DNA of 54,553 bases, taken from the NCBI RefSeq assembly GCF_004000235.1, contig NZ_RCIO01000004.1:1-54553 (forward strand), in the 5' to 3' direction. The DNA comes from Mesorhizobium sp. Z1-4 (GTDB lineage Bacteria > Pseudomonadota > Alphaproteobacteria > Rhizobiales > Rhizobiaceae). Under the pieces are notes generated by a model. The model was not told the origin of the DNA. It was given only the letters and a program-made list of their open reading frames with translations, and made no database searches. The position numbers and the translations under genes were made by a program. Numbering within the stretch: the first letter of the stretch is position 1; every line of letters begins with the position of its first letter. Positions 24,900 through 32,342 of this stretch are shown piece after piece.

Positions 24900-26231
24900 C
24901 TATTCCGCGGCGAGCGGCATGTTCGCCGGCAGAGTATTGAGCGAAGCGCGCCACGGCACGGTGGCGCCCAGCGCCTGCGCGGCATTGAGGCCGGAGCGCA
25001 GGCCGTCTTCGTGAAAGCCGGCTCCCGTCCAAGCGCCCGCGAACCAGGTGCGGCGCACGCCCTGAATGTCGTCGAGCCGGATTTGCGCCGCCTGAGAGCG
25101 GGCATCGAACTGCGGGTGTTCGTAGCTCCACTCGCCGAAGACGAGTTCGTCGCGCGGCTCGACCGCGGGATTGAGTGTCACGAACAGCGGCTTGCCGGCA
25201 TCGATCCCCTGCAGCCTGTTCATCCAGTAGGTGACGCAGACCTCGTCATCGCCGCTTGAGCGCAGATAGTTCCACGCCGACCAGGCGCGCCGGGACTTGG
25301 GCATCAGCCGCGGGTCGCGATGGAGAACGACTCTGTTCGGCTTGTAGGGAACGGCAGAAAGAAGGTTCTTTTCCGTTGCTGAAGGATCGCCCAGCATCGC
25401 AAGCGCCTGATCGCTGTGGGCGGCGATGATCACCTGATCGAAACGTTCGGGTTCGGCGTCGCCCGCCCAGATCGTGACGCCCAGCGAATCGCGGATCACG
25501 GTTTTCACGGGCGCGTTCGTCCTGATGTCATGGACGGGTGCCAGGAGTTTGTCGAGATAGGTTCGCGCACCGCCTTTCACAGTGCGCCACACCGGTCGCT
25601 GCCAATGGATCAGCCGGTGATTCTCGAAAAACGAGATGAAGCTCTCCGCCGGATAGTCCAGCATCTTGATGCGCGGCGTCGACCAGATCGCGGCCGCCAT
25701 CGGGATCAGATAATTGTCGCGAAATCCCGCCGAGAAGCTGCGGAAATCCAGATATTCGCCGATAGTGCGGTTGTGGAGAACGCCGGCTTGCCGGTCGGTC
25801 ACGCAAACGGCGTTGAAACGGAATATCTCGCGCAGCATGAAAAGAAACCGCGGCGAGAAGAGGTTTTTCGGCTGCGCGAAGATCGAGCTGATCGTGCTTC
25901 CGCTCCACTCGAGTTTGCCGCCGTCGAGCGACAGCGAAAACCCCATGTCGCTTTCGACGGTCGCAATGCCGAGATGTGCAAAGAGGGCGGTCAGCTCCGG
26001 ATAGTTGTGCTCGTTGTAGACGATGAAGCCGGTGTCGACCGGTATGATCTCGCCATCATAGTCGACATCGACGGTGGCGGTGTGGCCGCCCGGCCGCTCG
26101 CCGGCTTCGAAAAGCGTGATATCGGCATGCGCGGCGAGTGCCCATGCCGCCGAGGCGCCGGAAATGCCGGACCCGACGACCGCTATCTTATGCTTGCCTG
26201 CGTTTCCCCGGTTGATCGGAATGATGTTCAT
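24900..26231 (-). CDS. FAD-dependent oxidoreductase (amine-oxidase/desaturase-like)
   Basis: The protein has 443 residues. ATG at 26231 has GGGGAG upstream and overlaps the photolyase by 44 bases. The FAD motif is IAVVGSGISGASAAW near residues 15-30, with the GGHTATVDV segment typical of the amino-oxidase/protoporphyrinogen-oxidase/carotenoid-desaturase superfamily. The protein belongs to the group found beside DUF1365 and CFA genes. A role in dehydrogenating a lipid acyl chain is an inference from this context. Confidence 0.88.
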   Translation of the reverse strand: MNIIPINRGNAGKHKIAVVGSGISGASAAWALAAHADITLFEAGERPGGHTATVDVDYDGEIIPVDTGFIVYNEHNYPELTALFAHLGIATVESDMGFSLSLDGGKLEWSGSTISSIFAQPKNLFSPRFLFMLREIFRFNAVCVTDRQAGVLHNRTIGEYLDFRSFSAGFRDNYLIPMAAAIWSTPRIKMLDYPAESFISFFENHRLIHWQRPVWRTVKGGARTYLDKLLAPVHDIRTNAPVKTVIRDSLGVTIWAGDAEPERFDQVIIAAHSDQALAMLGDPSATEKNLLSAVPYKPNRVVLHRDPRLMPKSRRAWSAWNYLRSSGDDEVCVTYWMNRLQGIDAGKPLFVTLNPAVEPRDELVFGEWSYEHPQFDARSQAAQIRLDDIQGVRRTWFAGAWTGAGFHEDGLRSGLNAAQALGATVPWRASLNTLPANMPLAAE

Positions 26232-27684
26232 GTGCTCCCCGCAACTGCTGATAGGCCGCAAGTGCACGCTGGCGCGCCTCGCGGTGGTCAATCAGAGCTA
26301 CGGGGTAGACGGCTGAGAGTTTCACGTCGGACGTCGATTTCTGCGCTTTTTTTGAAGCCGGCTGGTGAATGGAATCTGCGTCGGTTTTCGCGAGTTCCGG
26401 CACGAAGCGGCGCACATAATCGCCATGGGGATCGAATTTTTCGCCCTGCAGCGTTGGATTGAAGATGCGGAAATAGGGCGCGGCATCGGCGCCGCAGCCC
26501 GCGACCCACTGCCATGAGGCGGGATTGTTGGCCGCGTCGGCGTCGACCAGCGTGTCCCAGAACCAGGTTTCGCCCTCGCGCCAGTCGATCAGCAGGTGCT
26601 TGGTGAGAAACGAGGCGACGACCATGCGCACGCGGTTGTGCATCCAGCCGGTTTCCCAGAGCTGACGCATGCCGGCATCGACAATCGGATAGCCTGTCCG
26701 GCCTAGCTGCCAGGCCTTGAGTGCCGATTCATCCTGCCGCCAGGGAAATTCGTCGAAGTCGCGGTTGAAGTTGGTGCGGGCCAGGTCGGGATTGTGGAAA
26801 AGCAGATGCCAGGCGAATTCCCGCCACACCAGCTCCTTGCGGAACTTCAGCACGTCGTCGCCGAGCTTGTCGTCGAGCCCGGAAAGTGCATGCCAGATCT
26901 GGAACGGCGTGATCTCGCCATTTGCCAGATAGGGCGAAAGCCGCGACGTGCTTTCCCGGTCAGGCCGGTCGCGCTTGACGGCATAATCTTCCAGCGCCCC
27001 GTCGATGAAATCGGCAAGCCGCCGTTGGGCTCCGGCTTCGCCCGGCTGCCAGCTTTCGCGGAGGCCGCTGGCCCAGTCGGGTTTTGTCGGCAGGAGTTCC
27101 CAGTCGGCGAGATCGTCGGAGGCGAGGGGGCCATCGAACCCACGAATTTTCTTCGGCGCCGCAACCGGTGCGCGCGGTTCGTCGCCGGACGCGAGTGCAC
27201 GCCAGAAGGGCGTGTAGACCTTGTAGAACCCGCCGCTGCCGGTCTTCGGCTTCCAGGGTTCATGCAGAAGCTGCCCTTCAAAGCTGGCGCAGGCGACGCC
27301 GCGATCCTTCAGGCCGGATTTGAGCGCTGTATCGACCTCGATCGCGGGCGGATCGTAGCGGCGGTTCCACAGCACCATGTCGGCGCCGGTCTTTTGCAGA
27401 ACGTCGTCCACGACCGAAAGCGTTTCGCCCGAACGCAGAAAAAGTCTCGCGCCCCGTTCACCGAGTGCCTTGTCGAGTGCGGTTAGCGAGTGATGCAGCC
27501 ACCAGCGTCGCGCACCGCCCAGCGGCCGAATGCCGGGCGACACCTCGTCGAATATGAACAAGGGAATGACTGGCTTGCCGCTCTCGGCAGCTGCGGACAG
27601 CGCGCGATTGTCCGCCAGCCGCAAATCGTGGCGGAAGAGAACGACAACAGGGTTTTCGGTTTCGCCGGAGCTGGAGACGGTCAT
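26188..27684 (-). CDS. phrB: Deoxyribodipyrimidine photolyase, class I
   Basis: The protein has 498 residues. It repairs cyclobutane pyrimidine dimers with blue light. The N-terminal half is the alpha/beta antenna-chromophore domain (VVVLFRHDLRLADNRAL). The C-terminal FAD domain includes SRLSPYLANGEITP, then WREFAWHLLFHNPD, GYPIVDAGMRQLWETGWMHNR, and WFWDTLVDADAANNPASWQW. The tryptophans of the electron-transfer chain appear within these blocks. It heads a minus-strand operon with the FAD oxidoreductase, DUF1365 and CFA synthase genes, consistent with a light/photo-oxidative stress response. Confidence 0.94.
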   Translation of the reverse strand: MTVSSSGETENPVVVLFRHDLRLADNRALSAAAESGKPVIPLFIFDEVSPGIRPLGGARRWWLHHSLTALDKALGERGARLFLRSGETLSVVDDVLQKTGADMVLWNRRYDPPAIEVDTALKSGLKDRGVACASFEGQLLHEPWKPKTGSGGFYKVYTPFWRALASGDEPRAPVAAPKKIRGFDGPLASDDLADWELLPTKPDWASGLRESWQPGEAGAQRRLADFIDGALEDYAVKRDRPDRESTSRLSPYLANGEITPFQIWHALSGLDDKLGDDVLKFRKELVWREFAWHLLFHNPDLARTNFNRDFDEFPWRQDESALKAWQLGRTGYPIVDAGMRQLWETGWMHNRVRMVVASFLTKHLLIDWREGETWFWDTLVDADAANNPASWQWVAGCGADAAPYFRIFNPTLQGEKFDPHGDYVRRFVPELAKTDADSIHQPASKKAQKSTSDVKLSAVYPVALIDHREARQRALAAYQQLRGAHEHHSDQPGKRRQA

Positions 27685-27762
27685 GATCTGTCTTGGCTGC
27701 TGGGACGCTGGAACCCGTCAAACTAGGCAGCGCCGCCGCGGCGGCAAGGGTAGTTGGTGTAG

Positions 27763-28149
27763 CTAGACCCTAGGGACCGAGGTGATCCAGCCGCGCACGA
27801 CGGGCCGACCGTCGACTTTCACTTCGCAAACAGCCTCGAATCTTTCACCCGGCCAATCCCGGTCGCTCATAAATTTGGATACCTTCTGCATTTCGTCCTC
27901 TAGCGGAGGACGGCAGAACGACCATGCATCTTCCAAATAGAACGGTACATTCGCTCCGAAACCTAGATAACGCCTCGTGGATTTCTCTTCAGGAATACCG
28001 ACCAGGATGGCTCGAAGACCGTTCTTGTATGAGAGAGAGAATGCGCCTTCAGGCATCGGCGGCCGCGTAAAATACCCGGCGCGATACTGATCGTAGGTTA
28101 AGTAGCCAACGCCTGTCAGCATCGCCGCGAGCACGATCCACTTGAGCAT
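27763..28149 (-). CDS. Small membrane-anchored protein of unknown function
   Basis: The protein has 128 residues from ATG 28149, preferred because GGGGA lies upstream; ATG 28173 is the alternative but has no ribosome site. One N-terminal helix (LKWIVLAAMLTGVGYLTY) is followed by a hydrophilic domain with two cysteines (WSFCRPP and FEAVCEVKVDG). GC content is lower than neighbours in part of the gene. I do not recognise a family. It is located between a tRNA-Asn gene and the photolyase, a typical place for acquired DNA, but no transfer signature was seen. Confidence 0.55.
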   Translation of the reverse strand: MLKWIVLAAMLTGVGYLTYDQYRAGYFTRPPMPEGAFSLSYKNGLRAILVGIPEEKSTRRYLGFGANVPFYLEDAWSFCRPPLEDEMQKVSKFMSDRDWPGERFEAVCEVKVDGRPVVRGWITSVPRV

Positions 28150-28285
28150 GCTTGTCCCCAATCGATTGAGCATCCGTAAGGGGGACGCTGGTCTATTTCA
28201 ATGTTTTAGGGCGACAGCTTCTCTTAGGAGACCGAAGCTCAACAAGGCGGCCGGCTGACGCAGCTCGATGGAATGAAGAAGAAAG

Positions 28286-28360
28286 TGGCTCCCCGGGCCG
28301 GATTCGAACCAGCGACCAACCGGTTAACAGCCGGTTGCTCTACCGCTGAGCTACCGGGGA
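28286..28360 (-). tRNA. tRNA-Asn (anticodon GTT)
   Basis: On the minus strand the acceptor stem TCCCCGG pairs with CCGGGGA. The D-loop, the anticodon loop CTGTTAA (GTT) and the T-loop GGTTCGAATCC are canonical, and CCA is encoded (28286-28288). Confidence 0.95.
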
Positions 28361-28539
28361 ACAGCCGCGCTCGCGAACGGCGGAGCCTATAGCAAACCGA
28401 CTCGGCTTTGCAAAGCGCGCTACCGGCAAAAAATGCCGCACCGCGATTTTGCTCGCAATACGGGCCAAATCACCTCACATATCGCCCGGAACTTCCCGGG
28501 CGGCAAAAGGACGCCTGGCCCGTATTTGCATGGTGGCGA

Positions 28540-28863
28540 ATGGCAAAAACCGACCCGAATGACATGTCCGAAGGCAGCGGTGCCGGTGCGCGGGGCGACT
28601 TGCCCAACGCGGCAAAACCGGTACGTTTGCGCTTTCTGGGCCGCGAAGTCGCCTTGCCGCGGTCGCGTCTGGCTCGCACGGCGCTCGGGATTGGCCTTAT
28701 GCTGCTGGGCACCTTGGGCTTCCTGCCGGTACTCGGATTCTGGATGATTCCCTTGGGCGCGCTCATCCTGTCGTACGATTTTGCCGCCTTTCGCCGCCTG
28801 CGCAGGCGAATCGTGCTGTGGTGGGGACAGCGCCGCTCGCAGCGGGCCCGGAATCGCGACTGA
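28540..28863 (+). CDS. Small predicted membrane protein
   Basis: The protein has 107 residues from ATG 28540; ATG 28564 and upstream starts are possible. Two hydrophobic segments are separated by a short Pro/Gly-containing turn (LGIGLMLLGTLGFLPVLGFWMIPLGALIL), followed by a strongly basic tail (RRLRRRIVLWWGQRR). This layout resembles the PGPGW-type small membrane proteins of proteobacteria. Function unknown. It lies between tRNA-Asn and tRNA-Cys. Confidence 0.6.
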   Translation: MAKTDPNDMSEGSGAGARGDLPNAAKPVRLRFLGREVALPRSRLARTALGIGLMLLGTLGFLPVLGFWMIPLGALILSYDFAAFRRLRRRIVLWWGQRRSQRARNRD

Positions 28864-28973
28864 CAAACGAATTCTTCAGAACACGGCGAGGATTCTCTTC
28901 AGAACCGCTTGCCCCGGCTTGACGGAGGATTCGCCCCAACCTATTGATCCGCCTGCGCTGCGCCGAGCAGCGG

Positions 28974-29047
28974 GGCCTCGTGGCGGAGTGGTTACGCAGA
29001 GGACTGCAAATCCTTGCACCCCGGTTCGATTCCGGGCGAGGCCTCCA
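28974..29047 (+). tRNA. tRNA-Cys (anticodon GCA)
   Basis: Acceptor stem GGCCTCG pairs with CGAGGCC, the anticodon loop CTGCAAA gives GCA, the T-arm loop is GGTTCGATTCC, and CCA is encoded (29045-29047). Confidence 0.95.
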
Positions 29048-29132
29048 ATTCACACAAGAACTTGCGATCCGGCACCAGCCGGTGTTGCATGAGGGCATGG
29101 CGCGACAGCGCTGCAACCGGGCGGTAACGACT

Positions 29133-29807
29133 ATGAGCGGCGATTTCGAGCAGCGCAGGGTGAAAATGGTCGACGGGCAGTTGCGCACGACCGACGTGAC
29201 GAGCGCGTCGGTTCTGGACGCGATGCTCTCCGTGCCGCGAGAGGAATTCGTGCCCAGGTCGCGCGCCGAGCTGGCCTATATCGACGAGGACATTCTGGTT
29301 GCGGATGCGGCATCGGATGCGCCGGCCCGCTATCTGATGGAGCCGTCGCCCTTTGCCAAATTGGTTCAGCTGGCCGAGATCGAATCCGGTGACTTCGTGC
29401 TCGATATCGGTTGCACCACCGGCTATTCCAGCGCGGTGCTGTCGCAGCTGGCGAGTTCGGTGATCGCACTGGAGTGCGACGAGGGCCTCGCGGCCACCGC
29501 GACCGGCAAACTCACCGAGCTTGGCTATGACAATGTCGCTGTTGTCACCGGTGCGCTCCAGGCCGGGTGCCCGGATGAAGCGCCGTTCGATGTCATTATT
29601 GTGGAGGGCGCGGTCGATCAGGTGCCGGACGAGCTGCTGCTGCAGCTGCGCGATGGCGGCCGCCTGGTCGCGGTTGTCGGCAACGGCAACGCAGGTGCCG
29701 CGCATGTCTTCTATAATGCGGAAGGCGTGATCAGCGGCCGCAAGGCCTTTAACGCCGCGGTTCGCCCGCTGCCAGGGTTCCAGCAGGTTGCGGAGTTCCA
29801 ATTCTGA
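29133..29807 (+). CDS. pcm: Protein-L-isoaspartate O-methyltransferase family protein
   Basis: The protein has 224 residues with ATG at 29133, 85 bases after tRNA-Cys. The SAM-binding motif is FVLDIGCTTGYSSAVL, preceded by the family segment of the PCMT N-terminus (MVDGQLRTTDVTSASVLDAM) and RSRAELAYIDEDI. It belongs to the rhizobial PCMT-like group that precedes tolC. Canonical PCMT repairs isoaspartate. The usual active-site region (TVSAPHMHA in the standard enzyme) is altered here (PARYLMEPSPFAKL), so activity on isoaspartyl residues is uncertain. Confidence 0.85.
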   Translation: MSGDFEQRRVKMVDGQLRTTDVTSASVLDAMLSVPREEFVPRSRAELAYIDEDILVADAASDAPARYLMEPSPFAKLVQLAEIESGDFVLDIGCTTGYSSAVLSQLASSVIALECDEGLAATATGKLTELGYDNVAVVTGALQAGCPDEAPFDVIIVEGAVDQVPDELLLQLRDGGRLVAVVGNGNAGAAHVFYNAEGVISGRKAFNAAVRPLPGFQQVAEFQF

Positions 29808-29983
29808 GGCTTGAACGCAACACATTGCGATTCCGTGGACTGGCTCAAATCCGCCTCTTACATTGTTCCTTGAACTCACTACATCTGCCGTGTAGCCATT
29901 AAGCTGGCCTCGGATGAGGGGACTCTCCAGGCCGTCTGGACATTGTTTGGCTGGTTGCTGTCCGGCTGTAAGTGAGGTGGGTT

Positions 29984-31357
29984 GTGTTCCCAGTTCGACG
30001 GAGTGTCGCGAGCGCGTTCATGCTCTCACTGGCGCTGGTAATTTCTGCGCCTGCCTCCGCTGAAACCATCGCCGGGGCCATGGCCAAGGCCTATCAGAAC
30101 AATTCGAGCCTGAATTCGGAACGCGCCGGCGTGCGCGTGACCGACGAAAACGTCGCGATCGCCAAGTCCGGCTACCGGCCCACTATTGCCGGCACCGCAG
30201 GTGTCACCTACACCCGCTCCTCCGCGCTTGGAGGCCGCTCGATCACCTCCGGTTCTTTCGGAATCGAGATCAACCAGACGATCTTCGACGGTTTCCAGAC
30301 CAAGAACAACGTCGCAGCGGCCGAAGCGCAGGTGCGCGCCTCGCAGCAGTCTTTGCGCAATGCCGTGCAGAATACGCTGTTCGACGCCGCGTCAGCCTAT
30401 ATGGGCGTGATTCGCGACCGGCAGGTCGCCGTATTGCGCCAGCGCAATCTCGAGTTCCTGGAAGAACAGGTGCGCGCCGCGCGTTCGCGTTTTGATGTCG
30501 GCGAGGGCACCCGCACCGACGTCGCGCAGGCCGAGGCAAGCCGCCAGCAGGCGGTCGCGCAGCTGAGCGCTGCCCGCGCCCAGGTGCTCGCAAGCGAAGC
30601 GCTGTACGTTCAGGTCATTGGCGAGCGCCCCGGCAAGCTGCAAGGCGCCGGTCCGGTCGCAAAGCTGCTGCCGGCTTCGGTTGAGCAGGCCTTTGCCGAA
30701 GCTGCGCGCGAACACCCGGCAATCGCGGCGACCGAGCATCTGGTCGATGCCGCTGCCTTCACCGTGAAATCCAGCGAAGGTGCGATGCTGCCGGGCGTCT
30801 CGGCAACCGCCGGCATTGGCCGCAGCTTTTCCAACGGTGTGCCGGCGCTGCCATCCGATGGCGCAAGCAACACGGCATCGATCGGCGCCGCGCTGCGCGT
30901 CCCGATCTATCAGGGAGGACGCGTTTCGGCGACGGTGCGCCGCAACAAGGAATCGCTGGGCCGGGCACGTATCAATGTCGACGTGACCCGCGATCAGGTC
31001 CGCAATGCCGTGGCGTCGGCCTGGGCGCAGTATCAGGCTGCGCGCGAATCGGTCGTCGCCAACCGCGAAGTCGTTTCAGCAGCCCAGCTGGCGCTGAACG
31101 GCGTTATCGACGAGCGCAGCGTCGGCCAGCGCACGACCCTCGACGTGCTGACTTCGCAGGCCAATGTGAATGCAGCGCAGATCAGCCTGGTGAGTTCCGA
31201 ATACAGCGTCGTTGTCGCCAGCTATGCCATTCTGTCCGCCATCGGCCGGCTGTCGGTCCACAAGCTTGGGCTGGCGGTTCAGGAGCATGATCCGGAAGAG
31301 CATTATCAGGCCGTCAAGGACAAGTGGTTCGGCCTGCGCACGCCCGACGGCCGCTAG
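29984..31357 (+). CDS. tolC: TolC-family outer-membrane efflux channel
   Basis: The protein has 457 residues. GTG at 29984 is preferred to GTG 29972 because GAGG lies 6 bases upstream of it. The signal peptide (RRSVASAFMLSLALVISAPASA) is clear. Residues from about 25 on show the duplicated OEP repeats: long coiled-coil helices (VAAAEAQVRASQQSLRNAVQ, RFDVGEGTRTDVAQAEASRQ) alternating with beta segments (SFGIEINQTIFDG, AALRVPIYQGGRV). It forms the trimeric outer-membrane duct for RND and type I secretion systems. The order pcm-tolC-popZ-valS is typical of Rhizobiales. Confidence 0.92.
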   Translation: MFPVRRSVASAFMLSLALVISAPASAETIAGAMAKAYQNNSSLNSERAGVRVTDENVAIAKSGYRPTIAGTAGVTYTRSSALGGRSITSGSFGIEINQTIFDGFQTKNNVAAAEAQVRASQQSLRNAVQNTLFDAASAYMGVIRDRQVAVLRQRNLEFLEEQVRAARSRFDVGEGTRTDVAQAEASRQQAVAQLSAARAQVLASEALYVQVIGERPGKLQGAGPVAKLLPASVEQAFAEAAREHPAIAATEHLVDAAAFTVKSSEGAMLPGVSATAGIGRSFSNGVPALPSDGASNTASIGAALRVPIYQGGRVSATVRRNKESLGRARINVDVTRDQVRNAVASAWAQYQAARESVVANREVVSAAQLALNGVIDERSVGQRTTLDVLTSQANVNAAQISLVSSEYSVVVASYAILSAIGRLSVHKLGLAVQEHDPEEHYQAVKDKWFGLRTPDGR

Positions 31358-31543
31358 ATTTCCTCAAGCAATACGCCAGTTCCGGTTCCGCGGCGTCAAA
31401 CTCTTTGCTGTGCGAAACGGCAAGTTTATTTCACCTGGCGGATTAAACCGTGACGCTCTTTTCGATACGGTCTTGTTGATTCGGATAGTCCGAACAGCGG
31501 CGTCGCCAGACGCCGGAGCGAGGAAAGAGGCGGCAGCGGACCA

Positions 31544-32185
31544 ATGGCACAGGCGAGCAGCGTTCCATCGCGCGAACCTTCTATGGAAGAGATTCTCGCG
31601 TCGATCCGCAGAATTATCGAAGACAGCGATCATACAGCCCCGGCGGGCAACGATGCGGGGCAGTCGGCGAACGAGGACACGGCGTTCGCGCAGCCCGGCC
31701 ATGCCGACGACGCGATAGGCGAGCCTGACATCGTAGAGGCTGGCAGCGACGCGGATGCATCCGATATCGATGCCTTCCGAAGTGAACTTTCCGAGCCTGA
31801 ACCCGTGCGTGACACCACGGATGCCCTGGCAGACGGTTTCACACCGCCGGCAGCCGAGGCAGCTGACAATTTCACGCCGCCGCAGGATTTTCCGCCGCGC
31901 GCCGAGCCGCTTCACGACGAGGCACCCGAGCCGTTCGAGCCGTCGGCGACCAATCTGCCGCAGCGTACGTCGATCATCTCCGAGACTGCGGAGCGCCAGG
32001 TCGCAGCCGCGTTCGGCGAACTTTCGGACGTGTTTGCAGCCAGCCAGAAGCGCAGCTTCGACGAGATTGCCGAAGAGCTGATGCGGCCCATGCTGCAGGA
32101 CTGGCTGGACAACAATCTGCCGGTTCTGGTCGAACGTCTTGTCCGCGAGGAAATCGAACGCGTCGCACGCGGCGCAACACGCTGA
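31544..32185 (+). CDS. popZ: PopZ-family polar organising protein (DUF2497)
   Basis: The protein has 213 residues. The N-terminal helix MEEILASIRRIIEDSD binds partner proteins in PopZ. The middle (residues about 30-130) is acidic, Pro/Asp/Glu-rich and likely disordered. The C-terminal helical domain, LMRPMLQDWLDNNLPVLVERLV and EEIERVARG, mediates oligomerisation. PopZ forms a hub at the cell pole that anchors the chromosome origin and regulators. The position between tolC and valS matches other rhizobia. Confidence 0.88.
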   Translation: MAQASSVPSREPSMEEILASIRRIIEDSDHTAPAGNDAGQSANEDTAFAQPGHADDAIGEPDIVEAGSDADASDIDAFRSELSEPEPVRDTTDALADGFTPPAAEAADNFTPPQDFPPRAEPLHDEAPEPFEPSATNLPQRTSIISETAERQVAAAFGELSDVFAASQKRSFDEIAEELMRPMLQDWLDNNLPVLVERLVREEIERVARGATR

Positions 32186-32342
32186 CACCAAGCGGACATT
32201 TAGCGCCGCTTCCTGCCGATTGCCGCATTTCAGGCCGCTCGCATGCGCCGGGCGGCCTTGTGCTTTGACCCGTAGCAATTGACTTGGCTGAGCCGTTCCG
32301 GTTTACACCGGCGCGACGAATTCCCTTCATCGCGGGCCGCAA

